A stretch of 64,000 nt of DNA, taken from the NCBI RefSeq assembly GCF_028372415.1, contig NC_092875.1:188695522-188759521 (forward strand), written 5' to 3'. The translations under genes and the position numbers were made by a program. Position 1 is the stretch's first letter, and the number at the start of each line of letters is the position of its first letter. The notes beneath the pieces are model-generated. The model made no database searches and had not been told where the DNA came from. It was given only the letters and a program-made list of their open reading frames with translations. Shown here piece by piece: positions 1 to 12,194 of this stretch. This DNA comes from Notamacropus eugenii. Its lineage: Eukaryota > Chordata > Mammalia > Diprotodontia > Macropodidae.

Positions 1-870
1 TCTTAGCTACATTGGTTTTGTTTGTGCAAGCCCTTTTTAATTTGATGTAACTAAAAATTATCCATTTTCTGTCCCATAATGCTCTCTATCTCTTGATTGG
101 TCATGAATTCTGCCCTTACAATAAATCTTACCGGTAAAATGTTCCATGCTCACCTAATTTATTTATGATATCATCTTTTATTTCTAAATCCATTTTGACC
201 TTATCTCATTATACAGTGTGAAATGTTTATCTATATTTCATTTCTGCCAAATTGATTTTTGTTTTTTCCAGCAATTTTTGTCAAATAGTGATTTCTTGTC
301 CCAAAATCTTGGATATTTGGGTTTGTCAGACATTAGACTACATTTTTTACTATCGTGTATTGCACACCTAATGTATTCCACTGATCCACTACTCTGTTTC
401 TTAGACTTTACAAAATTGTTCTGATGATTAAGACAGAAGAGGGTAGCTAGGTGGTGCAGTAAATAGAGTGCTGGGTTTAGAGTCAGGAAGACTTTTATTC
501 TTGACTTCAAATCTGACTTCAGACAGTTTGTAGCTGTGTAACCCTGGGCAAGTCTCTTGACCCTGTTTGCCTCATTGTCCTCATCTGTAAAATGAACTGG
601 AAAAGGAAATGGCAAACAACTGTAGTATCTTTGCCAAGAAAATGCCAAATGGGGTCACAGTGAGTCAGATATGACTGAAAATGACTAACAAACAAAATAC
701 AGTTTGAAATCTGATACTACTAAGCCACCTTCCTTCACATTTTTTTATTGATTCCCTTGACATTCTTGACCTTTTGTTCTTTCAGATGAATTTTGTTATT
801 ATTTTTTCTAGTTCTAAAATATATTTTTTGGTAATTTGATTGGTATGGGCATAGTAATTCCTTAATAAAA
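1..870 (-). mobile_element. L1 relic (ORF2 reverse-transcriptase region), split by a SINE
   Basis: Read on the - strand this is a decayed part of L1 ORF2. The + strand phrases about Ala-rich T tracts and the order of blocks match the marsupial L1 antisense sequence, and the block at 11760-11900 is a second copy of its left end. The element resumes at about 697 after the SINE at 441-696. The frame carries many stops. Confidence 0.75.
441..696 (+). mobile_element. Mar1-type marsupial SINE
   Basis: Full-length copy: head gggtagctaggtggtgcag, the tRNA-like B-box region, the middle with 'cctcatctgtaaaatgaac', and the end 'gactgaaaatgactaacaaa'. It is inserted in the L1 relic. Confidence 0.9.
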
Positions 871-1598
871 TCTTGTTAACTATGTCTTTTCCTTCCCTCT
901 CTGACTATTTAAAGGAGCATGAGGAAGTTGTTTTCCTGAGAGTGTGAAGGTCACCCTTTCCAGGAGAAAATCTTGGTCATTGATTCAATAAATACTTATC
1001 AGCCCCTGTTTATTCTCAGTGGGACACATAGTAGAAACTCATTTGGCATTTGTTGAATTGCTAGATGGAAAAGGAAGCATATTTTCTTCCTCTGTGCCTA
1101 GGATAGTGTATTCATTGATTATATCCTCCTAAGGCTAGAGAGGGAAAATGGTCTTAGTAATTGCTTTTTAAATCCCTTCATTTATAGGAAAGGAAGAAAC
1201 TATTGAAGATTTGGCTGGCTGTCCTGTGCTTCCTTCCTATTCCTCTGGGTAGTGAAGGACCTTTCTGGCCAGACCATTTGGCATCCAATCTATCCCTCAT
1301 TAAGTTGGAAATATCCCTTTTTTCTTGACTGAGAACTTAGAAAAAGAAGAAAAATGTTATTTTGAAATGGCAGAATGGCTAGTAGGATTAGAATTTGTTT
1401 CCAACCAGTTAGACACTGGAAATTAAATGGGTTTAGTCATTTTCATTTTCTGGAACAAGCCATTAGAATAACTTCCATCAAGTTTCGGTACCCCTGCTTC
1501 CCTTGCACTTTATAACTGACCAGAATATTGTTATTTCAACTTAGGCAGAAGCACATATTGGGAGAGTTGTTATTATATCTCTTGGTCTAAAGAAAGAG
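871..1598. other. Intron 4 stretch without recognisable gene
   Basis: Mostly unique sequence. A short L2-like end may lie at about 975-1075 (ataaatacttatc... gttgaattg). No other feature is seen. Confidence 0.5.
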
Positions 1599-1890
1599 TC
1601 ATTGTGGTGGAGTAGATAGTGTACTGTACCTGGAATTTGGGAGACCTGAGTTCAAATCCCACTTGCAGTACATCCTAGCTGTGTGCCCATGGAGCTCCTC
1701 ATAGTTTCTTTTTTTTTTTTTTCTGGGCATCCTCATAGTTTCTTAACCTCAGTTTCCCCACTTGTAAAACAGGGATAATAATGCTTGGAGGGTCTGCCTT
1801 ACAGGGTTGTTGTGAAGCTTAGGTGAGATGGTATGTGCAAATGTGCTTTGCAAACTTTAAATTGGTATACAAATATCAGTCATTTTCACT
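1599..1890 (+). mobile_element. MIR-type SINE
   Basis: Order of tRNA-like head, 'gagttcaaatccca', 'agctgtgtgcc', 'ctcagtttcccc' and the tail 'ttgttgtgaagcttaggtgag', interrupted by a T13 run and an imperfect local duplication of ctcatagtttctt near 1699-1745. Confidence 0.75.
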
Positions 1891-1984
1891 AATTTTTATA
1901 AACCCCAGATAAATTGAATTGTGCTAAAAGACTAGGAGTTGCCAGTTTATTAAAGACCAGTATAATATAACTTCAGCATTAGCA

Positions 1985-2150
1985 GGAAGGCAATGTGGTA
2001 AAAGGAAAAGAATATGGCATTTGGAGTCCTAAGATTCCAAAGCTGAATCCTGTTCTGCTATTGTGTGATCTTAGGTAGGTCATTTCCCCTTCCTGAGCCT
2101 CAGTTACCTCATTTATGAAAGGAGAGGATCCCTTCCAACTCCAAATTCTG
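1985..2150 (+). mobile_element. MIR SINE
   Basis: Core 'tgatcttaggtaggtcatttcc', 'cctgagcctcagttacctca' and 'atcccttccaactccaaattc' mark a MIR in sense orientation. Confidence 0.7.
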
Positions 2151-3180
2151 ACACTGTAGAAAATGAATTTTTAAAAATCACCAATATTTTTCTTTTATGG
2201 GGGGAGTGAAAAATTACTTGGCAGGGAGGAATGGGGGACAAAAGATCCATCCAAGAGTTCTCATGCTCAGCACAGGGCTCTTCAGCACTCTCCAAACAGC
2301 TGGGAATGAAGTTTCATTGACAGCTGCCTTGGCCTAGAGCCAGCCTGAGCTGCCTGTTTCTTTAATTCTGGGGAGCTTGAGCTCCAACCTAAGACACAAA
2401 GAGCCAGAAGAGAGAGCAAAAGCAAGAAAGGAGGATGACTGAAAAAAACAAAGGGACTGTGCTTTCTTGCCATCATGGGTCTGGCTGGGAGCTATCGAGC
2501 TTGAGTGTGGGAAGGAGGATTCCTGCCATCCTTAGGGTAACCACTGGCAACAGCCTGTCCAGTACCTGTGTGCAGGCCAGAAATGTGCTTTCATTGCTTG
2601 CCGTTGGTTGCTTAGAAATAGAAAGCTGACCCTCCCCTTTGGCTAGGAGGATGTTTATTTCCAAATTATTCCCTTCCTGTTCTAACCTCTACCCTCCCCC
2701 TTATCTGCAATTCATTAGGAGACATGAAATACTCCTTCACCCTCAGTTTTTCACTGTCATTTTCATTTGTCATTCATGACTGTTGTGAGAATGAATTGAT
2801 GTTTGTAAAATGTTTTAGAGATGAAAGGTGCCTCATGAGTGCTAAGCGTTATTATGATCATTACAATACAGTGAACAAAAGCAATGCTCAAAAATGCCCT
2901 TGGCAGATGTCAACAGATACAAACCTTCTTGTTATTGGACAGGGATTGCTGCTGCCTGGCCTTAGCATTTCCAGAATTTATACACACACACAGACACATA
3001 GACACACGTACCCACACACGCACACACACGCATGCTTCTTTCCCTTGTACTATGCCTGTGGTGTTAGGGCTTAGAGGTAGATTAGAAATACAGAACCAAA
3101 TGTTTCCTTGCCTTTTGGGCCCATCTGAAATCTGAGTCACTTGAAGATATTGGGGTGAGGGAACAGAGTAGGACAGGTAC
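2151..3180. other. Intron 4 stretch, mostly unique, with a CA repeat
   Basis: No gene or interspersed repeat recognised apart from the CA-rich stretch at 2981-3033. The short frames on both strands overlap each other and look like chance. Confidence 0.5.
2981..3033. repeat. Imperfect (CA)n microsatellite
   Basis: Alternating CA with G and T interruptions; it creates the His/Thr-rich and Val/Cys-rich reading frames around it. Confidence 0.9.
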
Positions 3181-3195
3181 AGCTTTTAGGGTTGA

Positions 3196-3625
3196 AAGGA
3201 TCATAGGATCATAGATTTAGAAACTGGAAGAGGCCTCAGAGACTATCTAGTGACTAGATTCTAGTCTAACACCTTTATTTTACAAATAAGGAAAATGATA
3301 GGCAGGCAAGCAGGATGGTTTAATACAAAGTACATTGTTTTAGAGTTAAAGGAGTCTGTTTAAATCCCTTCCTATATGTGTGACCTTGAAAGAGTTGATT
3401 AATTTCCTTGGGCTCCAGTCTTCTTCTGTAAGTCTTCTCTGTAAGACATGGGTGTTGGAGAAGATTTCTCATGCCCCTTTCAGCTTTAGAACTTTGATTG
3501 CATGATGTCTAATGAAGTTATATGACTTGCCCAGGGTCACACAGATAGGAAGTATCAGAAGTGGAATTTGAACCTGGGTCTTTGGACTCTAAAACCTAGT
3601 GCTCTTTCCATTGTATCTTACTAAT
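3196..3625 (+). mobile_element. MIR3-type SINE split by a MIR
   Basis: The left part (3196-3298) has 'aggatcatagatttagaaactg' to 'ttttacaaataagg'. The right part (3513-3625) continues with 'gacttgcccagggtcacacag' and 'tttgaacctgggtctt'. The intervening 3300-3510 is a second, MIR-type SINE in the same orientation. Confidence 0.75.
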
Positions 3626-3707
3626 ACCAGCCAAGAAGCAGCTCACCAGGGTAAAAGAGGGCTCATTGTAGAAAAGGATCTCTAAACATTTGTTATTTTC
3701 TTGATGG

Positions 3708-3932
3708 AGTGCTGGGCGTGAAGTCAGGAAGACTCATCTTCCTGAGTTCAGATGTGGCTTCAGATACTTCCTAGCTGTGTGATCCCGGGCAAGGCACTTA
3801 ACCTTGTTTGCCTTAGTTTCTTCATCTATAAAATGATCTGGATAAGGAAATGGAAAACCATGCCAGTGTCTGTCAAGAAAACCCCAAATGGGGTCCCAAA
3901 GAGTCAGACATGACTGAAACAACTGAAGAACA
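3708..3932 (+). mobile_element. Mar1-type SINE, 5' truncated
   Basis: Starts within the head and runs to 'gactgaaacaactgaag'; includes 'accccaaatggggtcccaaag'. Confidence 0.9.
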
Positions 3933-5199
3933 GTTATTCTTCACTTAGGCCATCAGTGGGGATTGGACATGTGGCAGAGAACTGTAATAAAATCTCTGGA
4001 TTTTGATAGTGTCTGTTCCTGAAGGTCATATGACATGAAGCCTAAATCAGTCATGCACTGTTAAAGGACAGATGCCACCCGGACAGTCTTCTAGCCAGAG
4101 GATATCCCAGCAGCAGGTGGATAACTATTTTCTGAACTCTCAGGGAGAGAGAAGTCTCAGAATATTCTCCTATTACACTCTCTGATCTGCTGTGAACAAA
4201 CCTTTTCTTCTCTTGGGGAACGGAATTCCTCTCACTTAGGGGCCCTAGAAGAGTCAATAAAAACAAATGGAGAGAGAACAATATGAAGGTAACACAAATT
4301 GCTTTTTGCCACTGACTTGAGGAAGAAGGGTTGGAGAGATGTTTTTCTAGAGGACATTTTGCTTTTGTTTTGTTTTTCAAAAATTGAGGAGGGAAAAGTT
4401 ATGCCCCCTTCCATTTTCTTTTGTTCTCAAAGCCTTCATATCTGTACTTTTAATGTGTCAAAGATCAGTTGTTAACATCAGGAACATAATTGAACCTGAA
4501 CAATGAATCCCAACCCCAGTGGAAAAAAACCGCAATTGGCAGAGCCCTCCCCATCTGCCTGCCATATTACATTAAAGGAGGAATTCCCATTCTTTCTTTA
4601 TTTGGGCCCAAAGAGTAGATTAAATTTTGTCATGAGTGTTTCAGTGTCAGCTTGTGCTATTTAGGGGCCCCAAGGGACATGGAGGAAGCCAATCAAGTGC
4701 TTGAGTCCATTGTAGATCCCTCCTGCTCTATGATACCATGCCGGCAGCTGCATATCTGTTCAACCATATGTGATATTTTCTCAGAGATAAAAGTAGCTAT
4801 TCTAATCATACTGATGGCATGCTTCACTCCCTGCTTTAACCAGAGCCCACCCCTTCCAGCTCAAGCTCGGGAGCCCTATCCATAGAGGTAGGCAGTGCTT
4901 TATTGGATGTTCAGCAACTATATTGTAACATATGTAAATGGTGGGAATCATAGGGAGTTAGTGACTGCTTCATCTGAGAATCTGTGATGGAGAACAGGGT
5001 CATCTGACATATACCTTAGTTTGAGGAGAATACATTTCAAAAAGTTCAAAGAAAGAAGAATAGTGTTCTATAGATTAAAATTTTCTTGGAGGTGCTAGCC
5101 CAGGAGGGAGAGGAAGCAATCATCAATGGGTCCATGAAGACAAATAATTTTAGTGAGGAAAGGAGATGGTGATCTAAATTAACATTTCAGTTAACATCT
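3933..5199. other. Intron 4 stretch without recognised feature
   Basis: No coding exon, RNA gene or clear repeat seen. Short frames on both strands have no recognisable domain. Confidence 0.5.
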
Positions 5200-6225
5200 C
5201 AATACAGATGACTCAGATATAACACACATAACCACACCTAATCTCTCTAATGTTTGAGTCCCACATCCTCAGCTGTCTGTTGGATATCTCCAACTGGATG
5301 TCCTTTAGGCATCTCATATTCAACATGCTAAAAATGAAACTCATTTTCTTCTTTCTTCTATACTCTCCACCACCATTTTCCCAGATAAAACCCTAGTCTC
5401 CCAAACTTCCTGATTTGTCTTAAGGGCACCTCTAATCTTATCACTTAGGTTTGAAACTTTAGAGTCTTACTCAATTTTTCATGATTCTTCACCCCACAAA
5501 TCCAACAAATTGTCATCTTATGACTTCTGTCTTCCCAGCATTTCCTGAATCTATCCCCATCTCTCCTCTCATATAGCCACAACAGTAGTTCAGGACCTTA
5601 TTGCTTTTCTCCTGAATGATTGTAGCAGCCTTGAAACTGGCTTCCAGTGTCTCCTCCTATCCATTATCCATACAAAATAGCTTTCCTAAACCATAAGTCT
5701 AGCTTTGTTACTCTGCTTTGCTCCAGAACTTTGGGTGATTTTCTCAAACAAAATATAAACTTCCCAGTTTGGCATTTAAACTTCTTCACATACTGTTGCT
5801 AGCTTTCTTTCCCAGTATTATTGCACAAACTTTTCTTAATGAAGTTGATATTCCATCCAAAGTGGCTGTTCTTGGAACTCGGCATTTAATTTCATGACTC
5901 CATCACTTTGGACTGGCTGTTTCCCATACCTGAAATGTCGTTGTCATATTCATTCACCTTGTAATCGCTAACTTCCTTCCAGACTCAGCTCGTGGGACTA
6001 CCTCCAATGAGAACCTTTCTTGATGCCTTTGGTGGTTGGTATTCTCCTCCTTCTCTTCAGATTATCATGTCTAAACTAATGTGTTTACGTATTGTTGTAA
6101 TGTCCTCCCCTACCTTCAGTGAAATGAGTGCTTCTTGAAGGCATGGACTATTTTTCAGTATCTTGGACAGTGCCTCGGACAGTGCCTCAAACTTAGTAAA
6201 TATGTATGTTCTTGTTGCATTGGCT
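5200..6225 (+). mobile_element. L2 LINE relic
   Basis: About 1 kb in sense orientation ending in the L2 3' signature 'cttgaaggcatggactat ... agtgcctcaaacttagtaaat'. The end contains a small local duplication of 'ggacagtgcctc'. Confidence 0.75.
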
Positions 6226-6439
6226 CAGATGTATAGGGAACTCACCAACTAACTAGATTTGAAAAAGACAAGTACACAAGATGGAAAGAAGGATGAATAT
6301 AAAGGCATAGCACAATTCTATAAGAATAGTATCTGTAGTACTAAGTCTTGGAATGAACTTAGGTTGGACAGAAAGATAAGGATAACCAAATAGGGACTGG
6401 AATTTTTTGAACTGTGTTGGAGAAAGAGACTAAAAGGCA

Positions 6440-6600
6440 CGTGTTTAAAGTTGGAAATGGTCATTGAGTATAGTCCCTTATTTTGTGGATAAGGAAGCTG
6501 AGGCCCAAAGAAGTTAAAAGACTTGTCCAAGGTCATCTTAAAAGGAAAAGCTGCAATTTAAGCTCTGGTCCTTTGATTTCCCCTATACTTCCATCTTCCA
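6440..6600 (+). mobile_element. MIR3-like SINE fragment
   Basis: 'gataaggaagctgaggccca', 'agaagttaaaagacttgtcc' and 'aaggtcat' are MIR/MIR3 core; edges are uncertain. Confidence 0.55.
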
Positions 6601-6944
6601 CCAAAGAAGAGCTAGAACTACTGCTCAACATAGATGGGAAGATGATAACCAATGATGGAGAGAAGGTGGAAGGGCCCAGTGCTTTTTTTGCTTTTCTTTC
6701 CCCAGACAAGGAGAGTGATCTTAGGACTGGAGGAGCAAAACAAAAGATGGCTAATAGGAAGTCATTATCTAAAGATAAGGAGGAAAATAATAAGAGAATA
6801 CCTATCTGGCCTAGATAAAATTCAAATCACTAGACTCAGCTGAATACATGCCAACATACTGAAAGAGCAGGAAGGTGCAACTGCTGTGAAAGAGTCAACT
6901 ATCTTTGAAAGATTGTGGAGGATGAGAGAGGTATCTAAGGGCTT

Positions 6945-7181
6945 TGGTCAGTTATGTCCAACTCTTTGTGACCTCATTTGGAGTTTTCTTGGCAAAGATA
7001 CTGGGATGGTTTGCTATTTCCTTTTCCAGCTCATGCTACAGAAGAAACTGAGGCAAACAGGGCTCAATGACTTTCCCAGGGTTACATAGCTACAAAGTGT
7101 CTGAGGCCAGATTTGAATTCAGGGAGATGTTTTCCTGACTCCAGGTCAGGTACTCTATCCACTGTACCGCCTAGCTGCCCT
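6945..7181 (-). mobile_element. Mar1-type SINE, inverted
   Basis: Reverse complement of the marsupial SINE: 'ggttttctt'-like middle at the left and 'tctatccactgtaccgcctag' head at the right end. Confidence 0.9.
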
Positions 7182-7204
7182 GCCACAGCAATAGAGAGGG
7201 GCAA

Positions 7205-7720
7205 ATCATATCTTGGTTTTCAAAAAGTGGAAAAGAATAGCATGTATAAATTATTATAGGCCATTGATCTCAACTTTGAATCCTGAAGATTCTATAGTTC
7301 ATTATTAAAGAGAAAGCTTATTAACATCTAGAAAAGGAATCAGTAACTATGAATAAGCAGCTTGGCTGTATCGATGCCTGGTCATGCTAGTCTAACCTCA
7401 TTTTCTTTTTTTTTTTTTTTGAACAAAGTTATTAGATTTGTAGTTCATAGAAATGGTATAGGAAAAATATACCAAGATATTATCAAAGCATTTGATAAAG
7501 TCTCATATAATTTCTGTGGAAAAGATGAGAAGATGTAGGCTAGTTAATGATACAATTTAGTGGATTAAAAAATAGTCAACTGGCCCAGACCCAAATAGTT
7601 GTAGTCTTTCGATATCATCTTGGAAGATTAGTAGAGTGTTTCAGAGGGCTGTGCTTGGCTCAGTGCTTTTGAACATTTTTATTAATGATTTGAATAAAGG
7701 CACAGATGGCATTCTTTTCT
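7205..7720 (+). mobile_element. L3/CR1 LINE relic, left part (RT domain)
   Basis: Decayed CR1-type reverse transcriptase in sense orientation. Translated phrases resemble KAFDKVS, and 'gtgcttttgaacatttttatt' corresponds to VLFNIFINDL before the FADD-like site. It is cut at 7720 by the L1 nest and resumes at 12195; see the duplication noted under findings. Confidence 0.75.
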
Positions 7721-9138
7721 TTTAATTAAAAATTAATGAAAAAGAATTTTTTGGTAATATACAAACCAATCACTATCATAAAATAAAATTGCACATAGAT
7801 ATTAATGATATAAAGTAACCCTATTAATAATATTGATATGTTGCATGGGCTTGTTTTTTGGTGCAAAGTTTCTCAAAATGTGTCATCTTTAATGACAGTG
7901 TTACTCATAATTCTTTTTCAAATACTTATTTTTTTCCTTTATTTCTTGTTTTTCTTATATTTCTCTGTTCCCTTACCACAGTGAGCATATTAAAAAAAAC
8001 AATAATAACAAATCAGGCCCTCAAAACATGCATATATAGTCTGGCAGAACAGATTCCCACATTGGCTCTGTCCAAAAATACACATCTCTTTCTGCATTTT
8101 TAGTTCATTATCTCTCTGGAAGAAAGTGAATGACATGTTTCATTTTTAGTCTTTTGGACTTTGATTTATCATGGCTTTAGTTAGAATTCTAAAATTTTTC
8201 AGAGTTGTTTTCCTCTCTGATACCATCACTATAGATTTTTCTCTTAGTTGCACTCATTTTGCTCTGCATCATTTCATAGAAGACTTTCCAGTTTCATCTG
8301 AAACTCTTCATTTCAGTGTTGGGTTTTTTACCACACAGTAATATTCTATTACATTCATATACCATTATTTGTTTAGCCATTTCCCAATAGGAGTGCACTC
8401 TTTCACATTTAGTTTCCAGTCTTGGGCAGCTACAAAAAGAGATCTGCTACAAATATTTGTGTACATATTTGGTTTTTTAGTAGTATTTTCCTTTTCCTCT
8501 TTCTTTGACTTTTTGTTTGTTTAGGCCTGGTATATAGTTGGGTCAAAGGTTATGTTCACAGTTTAGTGACTTTTGGGGCATATTTCCCAATTGCTTCTCA
8601 GAATGGCTGAACCAATTCGTAGCCTCATCCACAGTTTACTAGTGTAGCTAGTTTCCCCACACCCCTCTGGGATCTGTCATTTTTCTCTTTTGTCCCTTCT
8701 CCAGTCTAATAGTTATGAGATAGAATCTCAAAGTTACATTAATTTTCATTTCTCTGATTATCGTGATTAAGAGCATGTTTTCATGTTTGTTGATAGCTTG
8801 AAATTTCTTCCTTTGAAAACTACTTGTTCATATCCTTTGATGTTTTAGAAACTGGAACTGGTTCTTAGAGACTTTAATTACTTTTTCATATATCTTGGAT
8901 ATGTGTGTGCTGCAAAGATTTTTTTTCTCCAGTTTCCCAAATATTGTCCCTTCTAACTACATTAGATTTGCTCAGGCAAAATGTTTCATATTTTATGTAA
9001 TAAAAATTGTCCATTTTATCTTACATGATCCTGTATGGTGTTTTGTAATTGGATTCATACAGTTCCTGGGTGAATCTTGGTAGATACACTCCTAAACATT
9101 TAATACCTTCTGTAATTACTTTCTTTATACACACAAAC

Positions 9139-9140
<2 letters not shown>
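7721..9140 (-). mobile_element. L1 3' region relic (outermost L1 of the nest)
   Basis: Antisense marsupial L1: 'attctattacattcatatacc', 'tttagccatttcccaatag', 'actacttgttcatatccttt'. It is more diverged than the copies to its right and is probably the oldest. Confidence 0.7.

Positions 9141-9141
<1 letters not shown>

Positions 9142-9188
<47 letters not shown>
9142..9188. repeat. (TG)n microsatellite
   Basis: 47 bp of uninterrupted TG at the junction between two L1 pieces in intron 4. Confidence 0.97.
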
Positions 9189-9189
<1 letters not shown>

Positions 9190-9192
<3 letters not shown>

Positions 9193-10735
9193 CCATACTG
9201 TGCAGACTTCTGTTCATCAGTTCTTTCTCTGGAGGCAGATAGCACCTTTCTTCATAAGTTCTTTGTATTTGATTTGAGTATTTATAATATTCGGAATAAC
9301 TTAGTCATTCACAGTTATTCTTCAAACAATATTGCTATTACTGTATACAATATTGTCTTGGCTCTACTCATTTCACTCTTCATTATTTCATACAAGTCTT
9401 TTCATGTTTTTCTAAAATCAATCTTTTCATCATTTCCTTCCTTCCATCTTTCTTTCTTTTTGTCTGTCTCTCTCTTTTTTGCTTGCTTGCTTACTTCCTT
9501 TCTCTTTGGGATAGCTCTCATTCTTTTTTTGAGCTTTTTATTTTGTGTTTAATTTGTCCCAGTTACACATAAAAACAATTTTTAACACTTGTTTTTAAAA
9601 CTTTGAATTCCAAATTTTTTCCTTTCCTTCTTCTCCACCCTGCCTCATTGAGAAGGCAAACAATTTGACATAGGTTATACATATGTAATCATGCAAAACA
9701 TTTCTATAATAGTCATAATGTGAAAGAAAACAGACCAAAGAAAGGGGAACTTCAAGAAAAGAAAGTAAAAAAAAGAAGTATGCTTCAGTCTCTATACAGA
9801 TATCTTTAGTTCTTTCCCTAGGAATGGATAGATATTTTTCCTTTTGAGGATTTAAAAATCTCTTAGGATACAGACCTAGTAGTAATATTGCTAAGGTTAA
9901 AGGGTACACACAGTTCCATTCACAGTTGGGCAGAGTTCCGAAGTGCTTTACAGAATGACTGAATCAGTTAACAACTGCACCAGCAATGCATTAATGTCTC
10001 ATTTCTCCCACATCTCTTAATTTTATAAATTTGATTCAGTTCTCTGTATATTTGAGAAATGAGGCCTTTATCAGAGAAACTTGTTTAGTTTTTTTCCCAG
10101 TTACTATTGTTAATTGTATTTACCTCCATCCTATTTCCCACCCCCATTTATTCTCTTTGCATCCTCCTTTCACCCTGTCCCTCCTCAAATGTTTTGCTTC
10201 TGATGACCTCTTCCCATAATTTGTCTTCCCTTCTATCACCACCTTCCCATTCACTTATCTGCTTCCCTTCATACTTTCCTGTAGGGTAAGATAGATTTCT
10301 ATACCCAACTGAATGTGTGTGTTATTTCTTCCTTGCTGATCATCATTTCTTATAGCACACTAATATTCCATCACAATCATATGTAACAACTTGTTTAGCC
10401 ATTCCCCAATTGATAAGCATTCTCTCAATTTCCAGTATTTTTGCCACTACAAAAAGAGCTGCTATAAATATTTTAGAACATACAGGTTCTTTTCCTTTTC
10501 CCCTGATCACCTTGGTAAATAGACCTGATAGTGCTATTGTTAGGTCAAAGGGTATACAGAATTTTATAACTCTTTGGGCATACTTCCACATTGCTCTCTA
10601 AAATGTTTGGATCGGTTCACAGTTACACCAACAGTATATTAGTGTGCCATGTAATTACTTTCAATAGAATTTCTCATTTTAGCTCTTCTTGATGTCTTTT
10701 ATTGGTTTTATATCAGAGTGCTAATGATTTGTGTG
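9190..10735 (-). mobile_element. L1 3' region relics, overlapping pieces
   Basis: At least three pieces of the same antisense L1 3' region: 9190-9440 ('ctggaggcagatagcac'), 9515-10140 (L1 3' end 'cccagttacacataaaaac' to 'tttgagaaatgaggccttt') and 10150-10735 (a pyrimidine-rich L1 3' segment followed by 'ccattccccaattgataagc'). The segment order is not that of a single element, so they are separate insertions or rearrangements. Confidence 0.7.
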
Positions 10736-12194
10736 GATCTGTTTTTTTAATAGTATTTTTTCCCAATTATATGTAAAGGCAGTTTTAGTATTCATTTTTA
10801 CAAGATTTTGAGTTTGAAATTTTTTCTCCCTCCTCTCCCCTCCCCTCTTCCTAAAATAATAAGCAATTTAATATAAGTTCTACATGTGTAATCATGTAAT
10901 ACATATTTCCATATTAGTCACAGTTGTGAAAGAAGAAACAGAACAAAGGAAAAAACATGAAAAAAGGTAAAGTAAGTGAAAAATATTATGCTTCCATCTG
11001 TATTCAGAATCCATCAGTTCTTTATCTGGATGTAGATAGCATTTTCTATCATGAGTCCTTCAGAATTATCTTGGATCATTGTATTGATGAGAAGAGCTAA
11101 GTCATTCATAGTTGATCATCATACAATGTTGCTGTTACTGTGCAAATGTTTTCCTGGTTTTGCACATTTCATTTTGCATCAGTTCATATAAGTCTTGCAA
11201 GGTTTTTCTGAAATCTGCCTGCTCATAATTTCTTATTGCACAATAGTATTCCATTACATTCATAATTTAGCTGTTCCTCAATTGATGGGCATCCTCTCAG
11301 TTTCCAGTATTTTGCCACCACAAAAAAGAACTGCTATAAATATTTCTGCACATGAAGGTCCTTTTCCCTTTCTTATGATCTCTTTGGGATACAGACCTAA
11401 TAGTGGTACTGCTGGATCAGAGGGCATGCACAGTTTGGTTGCCCTTTGGGCATAGTTCCAAATGGTTCTCCAGAATGGTTGGATCAGTTCATACTTCCAC
11501 CAACAGTACATTAGTGTCCAAATTTTCCCACATCTCCAATATTTATCACTTTCCTTTTTTGTCGTATTAGCCAATCTTACGCATATGAGGTGGCACCTCA
11601 GAGTTGTTTTAATTTGCATTTCTCTAATCAAAAGTGATTTAGAGCACTTCTTCCTATGACTATAGATAGCTTTGATTTCATCTGAAAATAAATTGTTCAT
11701 ATTCTTTGACCACTTATCAATTGGAGAATGGCTTGTATTCTTATAAATTTGACTCAGTTCTCTACATAGTTGAGACACTTGCTGTAAAGATTGTTTCTCT
11801 GCTTTCTGCTTCCCTTATGATCATGATTGAATTGGTTTTGTGAAAAAACTTTTAAATTTAATATAATCAAAATTATGTATTTTACATTTTGCAGTGCTCT
11901 CTGGATTTGTTTTATATCCTGTGACCTTGCTGAAGTTGTTTCAATTAATTTTTAATTGAATATATCATCTGCAAAAACCTGATTTTTTTCTCTTTGGTTA
12001 TGCTCATTTCCTCAGTTTCTTTTTCTTGTCATATTGCTACATGCTAGAATTTCTAGCAATGTGTTAGATTGTAGTGGTGATGGTAGACATCTTTGCTTTA
12101 TCTTATTGGAAAGGCCTGTAACTTCTCCATTGTATAATGCTTGCTCTTTGATTTAGATATTATTTACTGTATTAAGAAAAGGTACTTTCATCAT
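10736..12194 (-). mobile_element. L1 3' end with recognisable ORF2 C-terminus, 5' truncated
   Basis: Starts at the left with an L1 3' end ('cccaattatatgtaaaggc') and runs into ORF2. The - strand frame at 11278-11778 contains the L1 ORF2p C-terminal signature KYWRCGKIWTLMYCWW and PAVPLLGLYP with a zinc-knuckle-like C-x-C pattern. The frame is short and interrupted; the copy is dead. Confidence 0.85.

Noticed and set aside
9049-9552. 167-codon forward frame
   Set aside because: Lies antisense across L1 3' pieces and a TG repeat; not a gene.
11278-11778. 166-codon reverse frame as a host gene
   Set aside because: It is the C-terminus of L1 ORF2p from a dead, truncated element.
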